Origin: Brevundimonas poindexterae | GTDB lineage: Bacteria > Pseudomonadota > Alphaproteobacteria > Caulobacterales > Caulobacteraceae | DNA: 64,000 nucleotides | Assembly (NCBI RefSeq): GCF_020524625.1 | Contig: NZ_JAIVLL010000002.1 | Span: 682,001-746,000, forward strand | Direction: 5' to 3' | In this document: in pieces, positions 1 to 9,137 of the stretch | Position numbering within the stretch: the stretch's first letter is position 1 | Layout: each line of letters opens with the position of its first letter | Made by a program: the position numbers and the translations under genes | Notes under the pieces: model-generated | The model's database searches: none | Told to the model about the DNA's origin: nothing | The model's input: only the letters and a program-made list of their open reading frames with translations

Positions 1-159
1 GCCGAGGCCCTGGCCGTGGTGCGACCGGCGCGGCGGGACCTGTTTGCCCGCAACGGCATGGTGCTGGAAGGGCGCGACCCCCTGCGCCGCGCCGCGCCCC
101 TGTTCGCCCAGCAGGTCCGGGCCAGCTGGGACCTCGCAGAAACCCTGCAGACCCCCTGA
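1..159 (+). CDS. C-terminal fragment of an unidentified protein
   Basis: Frame 1 is open from the window edge to a TGA at 157-159, giving the last 52 residues of a protein. The fragment is rich in Ala, Arg and Leu and has no motif I recognise. GC-rich third positions match the neighbouring genes, which supports real coding sequence. It ends 136 bases before groES, and the groES promoter and operator fill that gap. The rest of the gene is outside the window, so I give no function. Confidence 0.5.
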   Translation, partial: AEALAVVRPARRDLFARNGMVLEGRDPLRRAAPLFAQQVRASWDLAETLQTP

Positions 160-188
160 CAATTTTCGCAAGGCAACCCGGCCGGACC

Positions 189-218
189 CTTGACGGGCCG
201 GGGGTCGCGACCCTACGT
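189..218 (+). promoter_or_regulatory. Candidate heat-shock (sigma-32 type) promoter of groESL
   Basis: CTTGACG at 189-195 and CCCTACGT at 211-218, separated by 15 bases, resemble the CTTGAAA / CCCCATNT heat-shock promoter used for groESL in many proteobacteria. Transcription would begin near 225-228, right at the left arm of the CIRCE-like operator. The fit is partial, especially at the -10 element. Confidence 0.45.
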
Positions 219-228
219 GCAGGCCGCA

Positions 229-255
229 TTAGCACTCTCGACCTGTGGCTGCCAA
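229..255 (+). promoter_or_regulatory. CIRCE-like HrcA operator, right arm degenerate
   Basis: The CIRCE consensus is TTAGCACTC-N9-GAGTGCTAA. The left arm at 229-237 is a perfect TTAGCACTC. After exactly nine bases the right arm at 247-255 reads GGCTGCCAA, matching 6 of 9 positions. Placement just upstream of groES is where HrcA operators sit. The poor right arm may weaken repression. Confidence 0.75.
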
Positions 256-295
256 AGCCGGGGCGGGGGACCATTCCAAAGGGAGATACACACAG

Positions 296-583
296 ATGGC
301 GTTTCGTCCTCTCGGCGACCGCGTGCTGGTCAAGCGCGTGGAAGAAGAATCCAAGACCAAGGGCGGGATCATCATCCCCGACACCGCCAAGGAAAAGCCC
401 CAGGAGGGCGAGGTCGTCTCCGTCGGGCCCGGCGCCCGCGACGACAGCGGCAAGGTCAATGCGCTCGAGCTGAAGGCCGGCGACCGCATCCTGTTCGGCA
501 AGTGGTCGGGCACCGAGGTCAAGATCGACGGTGAAGACCTGATCATCATGAAGGAATCCGACGTCCTGGGCGTGCTTTCCTGA
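296..583 (+). CDS. groES: Co-chaperonin GroES
   Basis: This 95-residue protein is the 10-kDa lid of the GroEL chaperonin, which closes the folding chamber in the cytoplasm. The N-terminus [15 protein letters not shown], the mobile-loop segment around [14 protein letters not shown] (about residues 22-36) and the end ESDVLGVL are typical of the family, and the length is normal. The start at 296 follows a GGGAG ribosome site. A longer in-frame start at 245 would lie inside the CIRCE-like operator and is not used. It forms an operon with groEL 54 bases downstream. Confidence 0.97.
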   Translation: MAFRPLGDRVLVKRVEEESKTKGGIIIPDTAKEKPQEGEVVSVGPGARDDSGKVNALELKAGDRILFGKWSGTEVKIDGEDLIIMKESDVLGVLS

Positions 584-598
584 GCACCCGGCGCCTGA

Positions 599-2284
<1,686 letters not shown>

Positions 2285-2309
2285 AGAAGCCCGTCATCCC
2301 GGCCAACGA

Positions 2310-2331
2310 GGGAGGCGCCTCAGCGCCTCCC
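2310..2331 (+). repeat. Inverted repeat downstream of groEL
   Basis: GGGAGGCGC and GCGCCTCCC are perfect 9-base arms around a CTCA loop. It lies between the groEL stop and the T-tailed terminator, and may stabilise the 3' end of the groESL mRNA. No T-run follows, so it is probably not a terminator itself. Confidence 0.6.
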
Positions 2332-2375
2332 GAGGCCGAGCCGGGACGTCCGGCGGTTCATCGCTGAAACAGAAG

Positions 2376-2407
2376 AGGCGCTCCGGGAGACCGGGGCGCC
2401 TTTTTTT
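2376..2407 (+). terminator. Intrinsic terminator of the groESL operon
   Basis: AGGCGCTCCGG pairs with CCGGGGCGCCT over 11 base pairs around a GAGA loop, followed directly by a run of seven or more T. It is a canonical rho-independent terminator about 90 bases after the groEL stop, and it separates groESL from the ABC-3C island. Confidence 0.9.
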
Positions 2408-2562
2408 ATGGGCTTCTTTGAAGTCGGCAGCGAGGTGTATGGGTGCTCAATGGCACCGTTGCGATAGTGCGGTTGAACGCCGCCGGGCCTGTTTCCCTTG
2501 GCTGCACGACTAAGTTGCGCAACGATCCGGGAGAATGCGCTTCGGGTGCGGTGGGGATTCGG

Positions 2563-3519
2563 ATGAAGTACGCCTACGAGAACCTCAGTCCTGAACAGTT
2601 CGAGCGCCTGGTCGTCTTCATCTGCCAGAAGCTGCTCGGCATGGGAGTGCAGGGATTTGCAACCGGACGCGACGGAGGCCGCGACGCCAAGTTCATCGGC
2701 TTGGCCCAACTGCATCCGAGCACCAACCGGCCTTGGGACGGCAAGGTCGTGATTCAAGCCAAACACACGAATGGGCTCAATAAGAGTTGCTCTGAGACCG
2801 ACTTCTTCAACTCGAAATCCGAGAAGACGACGCTCGGGGAAGAAATCCCCCGGATTGCTCGCCTGAAGTCTGCTGGCGAGCTCGATCACTACATGATCTT
2901 CACCAATCGGCGTCTAACGGCGGGAACGGAGGCGATCCTGCGAAATCATATCAGTAGCTCTTGTGGCATCGCCGAAGAGTCGCTTGCGATATTCGGGCTT
3001 GAGGACCTTGAGCGGCTTCTGAGGACTTTCCCTGACATCGCAGATCAGGCCGATCTGGACCCGATCGATTCTCCCCTAATCGTCAGCTCAGACGAACTAG
3101 CGGAAGTTGTGGAGGCGCTTTTTCGGCAACGCGAGATCTTCGCCGAGGTGGCCGACACGCCGCCCGTGCCTCGCACTACCTATGCCGAAAAAAATATCAT
3201 CAACAACATGACGATAGACTACGCCAAGGAGATCCGGCGCAAGTTTTTGAAAGAGGCGGCGCAGATCAAGGCCTTCCTCTCAGCGCCGGAGAATGAAGAG
3301 CTGCTCCGCGCCTATGAGGCGGTTGTCGACGAGTTTCAGCTGAGAATCCTCGCCAAGCGAAAGGACTATCAAACCTTCGACGAGGTGATGGAGTACCTGC
3401 TAAGGCAGCTCTTCGAGCGTGACGCCGTCCTTCGCCAGCGGGCCCACAGGGCACTGACGCGGGCGATGGTGTTCTACATGTATTGGAACTGCGACATCGG
3501 AAAGGAAGCGGATGCTTAG
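2563..3519 (+). CDS. ABC-3C system effector with REase-fold N-terminus
   Basis: This 318-residue protein looks like the effector of an ABC-three-component conflict system. The first 70 residues carry a PD-(D/E)XK-like pattern of the Mrr type: E14, D41 within GRDGGRDA, and Q65-A-K67 in VVIQAKH. That predicts a metal-dependent nuclease. After a linker, the region from about residue 205 (KNIINNMTIDYAKEIRRKF) has the Asn- and Tyr-rich start seen in ABC-3C C-terminal domains that bind the system. The start at 2563 is preferred because the domain begins there; an upstream in-frame start adds 40 unrelated residues. The next gene overlaps by 8 bases. Codon use is visibly more AT-rich than in the flanking genes, suggesting horizontal gain. 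Confidence 0.8.
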   Translation: MKYAYENLSPEQFERLVVFICQKLLGMGVQGFATGRDGGRDAKFIGLAQLHPSTNRPWDGKVVIQAKHTNGLNKSCSETDFFNSKSEKTTLGEEIPRIARLKSAGELDHYMIFTNRRLTAGTEAILRNHISSSCGIAEESLAIFGLEDLERLLRTFPDIADQADLDPIDSPLIVSSDELAEVVEALFRQREIFAEVADTPPVPRTTYAEKNIINNMTIDYAKEIRRKFLKEAAQIKAFLSAPENEELLRAYEAVVDEFQLRILAKRKDYQTFDEVMEYLLRQLFERDAVLRQRAHRALTRAMVFYMYWNCDIGKEADA

Positions 3520-3760
3520 GCCCAGCAAGCACGCGCACCCCGATCGCACTGTCGTCTTCGCGGCGATGGTGATGCTATCGCGACTGAAATTCCGGCGCCA
3601 AGAGGCCTACTCGGACCTGAAAGGGTATGTGAGAAAGAAGGTTGTGGGAGGGGAAACCCTGTTCCTGCCTTCGCTGAACTTCCTCTTCCTGCTCGGATTG
3701 GTGGACTATCATCCTAAGACCGACGCCATCGAATATGTGGGTCCCAATGAGGGTCTCTAG
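3512..3760 (+). CDS. ABC-3C system middle component
   Basis: This 82-residue protein sits between the effector and the ATPase genes, overlapping them by 8 and 14 bases. It starts with the RPSKH...DRTVVFAAMVMLSRL pattern and ends with a hydrophobic segment LFLPSLNFLFLLGLVDY. Both features match the small winged-helix-like middle components of ABC-3C systems, which are thought to link the ATPase to the effector. The identification rests mainly on order, size and these patterns. Translation is almost certainly coupled to both neighbours. Confidence 0.72.
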   Translation: MLRPSKHAHPDRTVVFAAMVMLSRLKFRRQEAYSDLKGYVRKKVVGGETLFLPSLNFLFLLGLVDYHPKTDAIEYVGPNEGL

Positions 3761-5543
3761 ATTCTATTCCAATCAGGGCGACGCCTTTCCGCCGATCGAC
3801 TTCGTCGACGGTATGAACGTCGTCCTGGCCGAAATCCGCCTGCCGCAGAACCGGTCCCGCGACACCCATAACCTTGGGAAATCGACGCTGGGGAGGCTGC
3901 TTGACTTTGGATTCCTAGCTGGCCGTGACCCCAAATTCTTCCTCTTCAAATACCCCGACCGCTTCGAAGGCTACACCTTCTTCTTGGAGATAGAGCTCCA
4001 CGACGGGACCTATGTGACCGTGAGGCGGAGCGTCGCCAACCACAGCCGGATCGCCTTCAAGAAGCATCAACTTAGTAAGCAGGACTTTTCGGAGCTTGCT
4101 GACCATGCTTGGGATCATTGGGATGTCGCCTTCGATCGCGCACGAGAAATCCTCGACAGCCTCCTCGACTGGCGCGCGTTGAAGCCATGGCCCTACAGAA
4201 AGGGGCTGGGATACTTCCTTCGGTCGCAGGAAGATTTCCGTGAAGTTTTTCAACTGCGGCGCTTCCAGAACGCTCATTCCGACTGGAAACCGTTCCTCGC
4301 TCATCTCCTCGGGTTCGACGGCGAGCTGATCGGGAGTCATTACAGGGCCGAAGACCGCCTCAAGACACTGAGACAGACGGAGGAGACCGTACAATCTGAA
4401 CTGGGCGGCACGGTTATCGAAACCGGCAAGGTCGAAGGGCTGCTGCTGCTCAAACAGAACGAGGCCGCCAATAAACAGGCACTGCTCGACGCGTTCGACT
4501 TCCGAGCGGGAGACAGAGCGGCAACCAGTGCGCTCATCGAGGAGATCGATCAGTCGACGGCTCGTCTCAATGGGCGGCGCTACACCCTTCAGGCCAACCG
4601 CAAGAAGATCGAGCTCTCACTTAAAGAGGATCAAATTCTCTTTGATCCGGCCGACGCGCGGGAGCTGTTTGCCCAAGCCGGAGTCCTGTTCGAGGGGCAA
4701 ATCAAAAAGGACTTCGAACAACTCTTGGCGTTCAACAAAGCCATCACCGACGAGCGGAGAGGTTACCTACTTGAGGAGCGGGAGGAGATCGATGTGGAGC
4801 TCGCGGCAATTAATGCCGAACTCAACGCACTCGGCCAGCGGCGGTCGGAGACTCTGCGCTTCCTGACTGACACCGACAGCTTCGCAAAATACCGCCAGCT
4901 CTCGTCGGAACTCGTTGTCCTGAAGGCTGACATCACTACCTTGGAACGACAGCGCTCGCACCTTCACAGGTTACAGGAGCTACGCGCAGAAATCCGCGCC
5001 GCTGAGGCCGAAATGGGCCAGCTTCAGTCCCGTGTGGAAGCGGACGTCGAGGCCCAGCAGTTCGATCCCGCGTCCAAGTTCTCCCGTATTCGACTGTTTT
5101 TCAGCGAAGTCATCGAAAAGGTTCTCAGCCGGAAGGCGCTGCTGAACGTGTACGTTAACAAGCTAGGACATCTGGAATTTCAGGCAGACATTCTCGACGA
5201 GAGCGGCAACACGACCAGCGCAGCCGACGGACACACCTACCGCAAACTTCTTTGCGTGGCATTCGACCTGGCAGTCCTGAGAGGGCACCTGCAAGAGAAG
5301 TTTCCTCGATTCGCCTATCACGACGGGGTATTGGAGTCTCTCGATGATCGGAAAAAGGAGAACCTGATCGCGGTTCTCCGCGCTCATGCTGACTTAGGAA
5401 TCCAAGCGATAATTACACTGATCGACTCCGATCTGCCGGCGCGCGTTACTGCCGATTCCCCTATATTCGACGATGAGGAGATTATCCGCATCCTGCACGA
5501 TGAAGGCGAAGCGGGGCGCTTGTTTCGAGTGCCAGCGTGGTGA
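3747..5543 (+). CDS. DUF2326-type ABC ATPase of the ABC-3C system
   Basis: This 598-residue SMC/RecN-like ABC ATPase is the sensor and motor component of ABC-3C systems. The N-terminus has the DUF2326 pattern FVDGMNVVLAEI followed by a P-loop variant with HNLGKSTL near residue 46. A long central region rich in Glu, Lys, Arg and Leu is predicted coiled coil (about residues 210-440). Near the end, FAYHDGVLESLDDRKK is the family's Walker B-like motif. The start at 3747 is preferred to the in-frame ATG four codons earlier because family members begin close to this point. It overlaps the upstream gene by 14 bases and the downstream gene by 7. By family knowledge it probably recognises a nucleic-acid or phage trigger and licenses the nuclease. 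Confidence 0.85.
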   Translation: MRVSRFYSNQGDAFPPIDFVDGMNVVLAEIRLPQNRSRDTHNLGKSTLGRLLDFGFLAGRDPKFFLFKYPDRFEGYTFFLEIELHDGTYVTVRRSVANHSRIAFKKHQLSKQDFSELADHAWDHWDVAFDRAREILDSLLDWRALKPWPYRKGLGYFLRSQEDFREVFQLRRFQNAHSDWKPFLAHLLGFDGELIGSHYRAEDRLKTLRQTEETVQSELGGTVIETGKVEGLLLLKQNEAANKQALLDAFDFRAGDRAATSALIEEIDQSTARLNGRRYTLQANRKKIELSLKEDQILFDPADARELFAQAGVLFEGQIKKDFEQLLAFNKAITDERRGYLLEEREEIDVELAAINAELNALGQRRSETLRFLTDTDSFAKYRQLSSELVVLKADITTLERQRSHLHRLQELRAEIRAAEAEMGQLQSRVEADVEAQQFDPASKFSRIRLFFSEVIEKVLSRKALLNVYVNKLGHLEFQADILDESGNTTSAADGHTYRKLLCVAFDLAVLRGHLQEKFPRFAYHDGVLESLDDRKKENLIAVLRAHADLGIQAIITLIDSDLPARVTADSPIFDDEEIIRILHDEGEAGRLFRVPAW

Positions 5544-6070
5544 CCTCAGGTCCGTTGCTTTTGGGGATCCCAGCTGGCGATTGGCTGCAAGCATTCAGCG
5601 GCATCATCGGAGTGGTGCTGACGGTCCTTGTGACTCTATGGATAGAGGGGCGGCGGAGACAGGCTGAAGAGCGCGCCGATCTTAGGATTGTCGAGACGGC
5701 CGTCCGCGACCTCGAAGACGCTCTCGACGCATGCGAAGCTCCTCTTCCTCATGATCAGAATTTGCAGGGTCGTTTGGCCTTGGCCATAGCGGCGCAGAAG
5801 CGACTGCACGAAGCTACCCCCGGATATGAGTTCGCTCGCGCGCAAACCGTAGTTCGCGACCTGACTGTTTTTCGAGAGCTTCGCTATCTGGATGGCGCCC
5901 TTGCAAGCAAGGCTGCGACTATCGGCTCTGAGTACAATATTCTGCTCGGGGGAGCGGGCCGCGTGACTGAGGCCGTGTTACAGGTCAATCAAGTCAGGGT
6001 GCGTGAGATAGCGGCCTACCTAAGGCCGTTCGTGAGCGGGGCATCCGAGACGCTGAGCGCGAAACTCTAG
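5537..6070 (+). CDS. One-TM protein coupled to the ABC-3C operon
   Basis: I do not recognise this 177-residue protein. It starts with GTG at 5537 (or the next codon, also GTG), overlapping the ATPase stop by 7 bases, so it is translationally coupled to the system. A hydrophobic segment at about residues 17-35 (FSGIIGVVLTVLVTLWIEG) is followed by RRRQAEER, giving a probable single membrane anchor with a cytoplasmic, mostly helical domain. Base composition matches the island rather than the housekeeping flanks. It may anchor the complex or act as a second, membrane-directed effector. That role is inference only. Confidence 0.7.
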   Translation: MVTSGPLLLGIPAGDWLQAFSGIIGVVLTVLVTLWIEGRRRQAEERADLRIVETAVRDLEDALDACEAPLPHDQNLQGRLALAIAAQKRLHEATPGYEFARAQTVVRDLTVFRELRYLDGALASKAATIGSEYNILLGGAGRVTEAVLQVNQVRVREIAAYLRPFVSGASETLSAKL

Positions 6071-6107
6071 CTACCTGACGAAACGAGCCACCCGCCCCGG
6101 TGCGCCT

Positions 6108-6157
6108 CAAGGACGCTGCGCGCCGCTGGCGCGGCAGGCCTGCGAGGCCTGTCCTTG
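6108..6157 (+). repeat. Composite hairpin in the 6071-6351 spacer
   Basis: The inner arms CAGGCCT (6135-6141) and AGGCCTG (6145-6151) are perfect around GCG. The outer arms CAAGGAC (6108-6114) and GTCCTTG (6151-6157) are also perfect. It lies just downstream of the ABC-3C operon and looks like an intergenic repeat unit. It has no T-tail. Confidence 0.5.
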
Positions 6158-6272
6158 ACCCGCTCCGGGCCGGGCGACCGGGGCTGGGCGTGTCGGACGC
6201 GCGGGGCGCGCCGACGCTTTGGGAGGCGGGGTGGTGTGCGGGGGGAGAACCCCTCCACCACTACGCGGTCCC

Positions 6273-6293
6273 CCTCCCCACGGGGTGGGGAGG
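6273..6293 (+). repeat. CCTCCCCAC hairpin upstream of the LysE gene
   Basis: CCTCCCCAC and GTGGGGAGG form a perfect 9-base-pair stem around GGG. It lies in the 281-base gene-free spacer at 6071-6351, which otherwise holds only GC-rich repeat-like sequence. Similar C-rich hairpins are common between genes in alphaproteobacteria; function is not evident. Confidence 0.5.
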
Positions 6294-6351
6294 AGACGGG
6301 GCGGCGGGCGTTGGCTCTTGACCGCACCCGTGCCCTCGGCCATCGGGCGGC

Positions 6352-7005
6352 ATGACCTATGCCTTGCCCGTCGATCCTGAGCGGTATGCGGCCTTTCTGG
6401 GGGTGATGGCGGTGCTGGCGGTGACGCCGGGGCCGGCCAATCTGTTCTCGATCGCCAATGGCATGGCGCGGGGGAAGCGGGCCGTGGTGGTCGGGGTGCT
6501 GGGCATGAGTCTGGCGACGCTGGTGTGGTTCACGGCGGCGGCGCTGGGGCTGGGGGCGCTGGTGCTGGCCTTTCCCGAGGCGTTCCGGCTGATCGCCGTG
6601 GGCGGGGCGCTGTATGTGGCCTGGCTGGGCGGCAAGGCGCTGTGGGGGGCGGTGCGGGGGCCAAGGGAGAGAGAGGGGCCGGGCAAGCCCGAGCGGCCGA
6701 GCCTTTCGCTGGGGCGCAGTGCCTTTTTCGACGGCTTCATGGTGCAGCTGGCCAATCCCAAGGCGGTGCTGTTCTTTACCGCCGTGCTGCCGCCGTTTCT
6801 GGATCTGGCGCGGCCGCTGGTGCCGCAGCTGGCGCTGTTCGCGCTGGCGACCGTCGGCATGGATATGATCACCATGAATGCCTATGGCCTGGGCGGGGCG
6901 GCGCTGGCGCGGCGGATGACGGCGCCGGGGTTCCGGCGCGGGTTCGATGCGGCGGTGGGGGTGCTGTTACTGCTGGCGGCGGTGCTGATCGGCCTTCGGG
7001 TCTGA
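6352..7005 (+). CDS. LysE/RhtB family amino-acid exporter
   Basis: This 217-residue inner-membrane protein has the RhtB-family signature VTPGPANLFSIANGMARGKRA near residues 24-45 and about six hydrophobic helices. The conserved second-half motif QLANPKAVLFF lies near residue 132. Members export amino acids or related small molecules; the substrate cannot be read from sequence. It follows a 281-base spacer and is not obviously in an operon with the lipoprotein gene downstream. Composition is again very GC-rich, marking the end of the ABC-3C island. Confidence 0.88.
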   Translation: MTYALPVDPERYAAFLGVMAVLAVTPGPANLFSIANGMARGKRAVVVGVLGMSLATLVWFTAAALGLGALVLAFPEAFRLIAVGGALYVAWLGGKALWGAVRGPREREGPGKPERPSLSLGRSAFFDGFMVQLANPKAVLFFTAVLPPFLDLARPLVPQLALFALATVGMDMITMNAYGLGGAALARRMTAPGFRRGFDAAVGVLLLLAAVLIGLRV

Positions 7006-7008
7006 GGC

Positions 7009-7034
7009 GGAACCGGGGGCGTTCAGGCTTCGTT
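7009..7034 (+). promoter_or_regulatory. Candidate EcfG/SigT-type promoter
   Basis: GGAAC at 7009-7013 and CGTT at 7031-7034 are separated by 17 bases, matching the alphaproteobacterial general-stress promoter GGAAC-N16/17-CGTT. It starts 3 bases after the exporter stop and about 100 bases before the lipoprotein start at 7134. Such short motifs occur by chance, so confidence is moderate. Confidence 0.4.
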
Positions 7035-7133
7035 CAGGTGGAAAGGCCCTGGCTGGACACAGCCAAGCTCTTGTTTCGGGCGGCGGGTGAGCGCACCTGT
7101 TGTCCCGGACGCCCCTCGCTTTCGGAGATGACC

Positions 7134-7685
7134 ATGACCCTTCGTTCGACTCTTCGTCGCCCCGCGATGTTCGCGGTGGCGGCCAGCGCCCTGGCCCTGA
7201 CGGTCGCGGCCTGTGCGACGCCGACCGCCTATGGACCCATGCAGCCCGGTCGCTCGGGCGGCTATGCCGAGCAGCGGCTGGAGGCCAATCGCTTCCGCGT
7301 GGCCTTTGCCGGCAACTCGGTGACCTCGCGCGAGCAGGTCGAGATGTCGCTGCTGTTGCGCGCCGCCGAGCTGACGGTGCAGGAGGGCTATGACTGGTTC
7401 GCCACGGTGGACCGGGCGACCGACCGCGACACCCGCTATGTGGGGACGCGCGACCCCTTCTATGACCGGTACTATCGCGGCTGGAGCCCCTACTGGCGCT
7501 TCTACCGGGGCGGGGCCTGGAGCCGTTACGACCCGTTCTGGGACGATGTGAATGTGCGCCAGATCGACCGCTTCGAGGCGACGTCCGAGATCCTCATGGG
7601 CCGGGGGCCCAAGCCCGCCGGTGACCCCAATGCCTTTGACGCGCGCGACGTGATCGCCAACCTGGCCCCGCGCATCGCGCGCTAG
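7134..7685 (+). CDS. CC0125/CC1285-type lipoprotein
   Basis: This 183-residue protein has a basic N-terminus, a hydrophobic signal (FAVAASALALTVAAC) and a lipobox ending at Cys, so it is probably a lipoprotein. The region with FRVAFAGNSVTSREQVE and the aromatic-rich stretch YDRYYRGWSPYWRFYRGG are typical of a Caulobacteraceae lipoprotein family of unknown function. The start at 7134 has GGAG 6 bases upstream; an in-frame ATG at 7128 would overlap that site. A possible general-stress promoter lies upstream. Confidence 0.78.
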   Translation: MTLRSTLRRPAMFAVAASALALTVAACATPTAYGPMQPGRSGGYAEQRLEANRFRVAFAGNSVTSREQVEMSLLLRAAELTVQEGYDWFATVDRATDRDTRYVGTRDPFYDRYYRGWSPYWRFYRGGAWSRYDPFWDDVNVRQIDRFEATSEILMGRGPKPAGDPNAFDARDVIANLAPRIAR

Positions 7686-7711
7686 GGCCGGCTGAGGACG
7701 CCCCGGCCGGG

Positions 7712-8452
7712 TCAGCCCAGCCGGGGTGTCTTAAGGCGCCGCTTGTTGGCGTGGGTGTCGGGTGCCGCGCCCAGATCCTCGGGGATCTCGCCCTTGAAGT
7801 AGTAGCGCTGCCAGGCCTCCTTGGCGGCCTCGGGATCGCCCTTGGCCAGACGCTGGTTGAAGTCGGTGCGCTGGCGGTTCCAGGCCTCGAACTGGTCCTT
7901 CATGCCCGGATTGGACTCCAGCGAGCGGATCACCGGCTGGAACTGCTCGACCTTGCGCGCCTCGATCAGGGTGATGAAGCAGAAGGGCTCGCCGCGCTCG
8001 AACTTGACCGTGCAGGGGCGGGTGAAGATCCAGTTCATGGTGAAGGGGAAGGGCAGCCAGTCGGTCTCGATCAGGCCGGTCAGGGGCTGGATGCCGTCCT
8101 TGACGTGATTGGGCGCGCCGGTCGCCATCATCTGCCAGCCCGGCGGGGTGCGGAACAGATATTGCGGATGCATGGTGATCACCCCGCGCGAGAAGTGCGA
8201 GGTAACGAAGTGGCTGAGGTCGGTGTTCACCCGGTCGGTGCGAATGCGGATGTCTTCCTGACGCGGGCCGCCGTTCCATTCGGCGGTGAAGTCGACCGGG
8301 CACAGGATCTCCCAGCCCGTCGTATTGGCCATGTTGAGCGGCAGGCAGCGATAGGGGTGGCGGCTGGCGAAGGCGTCCATCCAGGCGCGCGACTGGCGCC
8401 CCGGGACCATGTCCGGCGGCCGGGCCGTCATGGGATAGCACTCCAGTTCCAC
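7712..8452 (-). CDS. DUF6065 family protein
   Basis: This 246-residue soluble protein matches the DUF6065 pattern: an N-terminal ELECYP, then SRAWMDAF...[15 protein letters not shown] near residues 21-50 and a later [14 protein letters not shown] segment near residue 135. No catalytic function is known to me. The GTG start at 8452 keeps the family N-terminus; an ATG at 8431 would drop it. It is convergent with the lipoprotein gene and divergent from the deacylase gene, with an 82-base shared promoter region. Confidence 0.7.
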   Translation of the reverse strand: MELECYPMTARPPDMVPGRQSRAWMDAFASRHPYRCLPLNMANTTGWEILCPVDFTAEWNGGPRQEDIRIRTDRVNTDLSHFVTSHFSRGVITMHPQYLFRTPPGWQMMATGAPNHVKDGIQPLTGLIETDWLPFPFTMNWIFTRPCTVKFERGEPFCFITLIEARKVEQFQPVIRSLESNPGMKDQFEAWNRQRTDFNQRLAKGDPEAAKEAWQRYYFKGEIPEDLGAAPDTHANKRRLKTPRLG

Positions 8453-8534
8453 CTTGGACCCTCCGGTTCGGCGTCGGTTCAGACCTCTCCTCTATCCGGT
8501 GGCCCCGCGCGCGGTCAAAACCTATGATCGGAGG

Positions 8535-9137
8535 ATGAGCGCGATCCCCACCCCGCCCCTCGACCGCGACGGCCTGCTGGACTGGATGACCGGCCACGGT
8601 CTTCGGCCGCAGACCCACGATCATCCGCCGGTGTTTCGGGTGGAGCAGGGACACGCGATCAAGGCCGCCCTGCCCGGCGCCCACACGAAGAACCTGTTCC
8701 TGAAGGGGCGCGGCGACCGGCTGTGGCTGGTCAGCGCGAAGCAGGACACGACCATCGACCTGAAGAAGCTGGCGAAACTGCTGGGCTCGGACCGGCTGTC
8801 GTTCGGCTCTGAGGCCGCCATGGTCGAGACCCTGGGGGTGACGCCCGGCTCGGTCACGGCGTTTGGCCTGATCAATGATGTCGGGCAGCGGGTGCAGTTC
8901 GTGCTGGACCGGGCGTTGTGGACCGCGGCGGTCGTCAACTTTCACCCCCTGACCAATACGGCGACCACCGCCATGGGCCAAGGCGATTTCCGGCGATTTC
9001 TGGCCCTGCTGGAACGGACGCCGGTGGTGGTCGATTTCACAGGGGAAGACGGCCCCGCGATCCTTGACCCGGTTGCTGATCCCGTGCCCGATGACCATGT
9101 GGCGTCAGACGCCCCGACCCATTCCGAGGAACCCTGA
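8535..9137 (+). CDS. Prolyl-tRNA deacylase (ProX/YbaK domain)
   Basis: This 200-residue YbaK-domain protein is expected to hydrolyse mischarged Ala-tRNA(Pro), or a related mischarged tRNA, in trans. The domain runs from about residue 20 to 165 and contains [20 protein letters not shown], with the conserved Lys of the family, and later [12 protein letters not shown] and [10 protein letters not shown]. The start at 8535 follows GGAGG directly, and the longer upstream frame is ignored. Its stop abuts the cnoX start with no gap, so the two are co-transcribed. Confidence 0.85.
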   Translation: MSAIPTPPLDRDGLLDWMTGHGLRPQTHDHPPVFRVEQGHAIKAALPGAHTKNLFLKGRGDRLWLVSAKQDTTIDLKKLAKLLGSDRLSFGSEAAMVETLGVTPGSVTAFGLINDVGQRVQFVLDRALWTAAVVNFHPLTNTATTAMGQGDFRRFLALLERTPVVVDFTGEDGPAILDPVADPVPDDHVASDAPTHSEEP

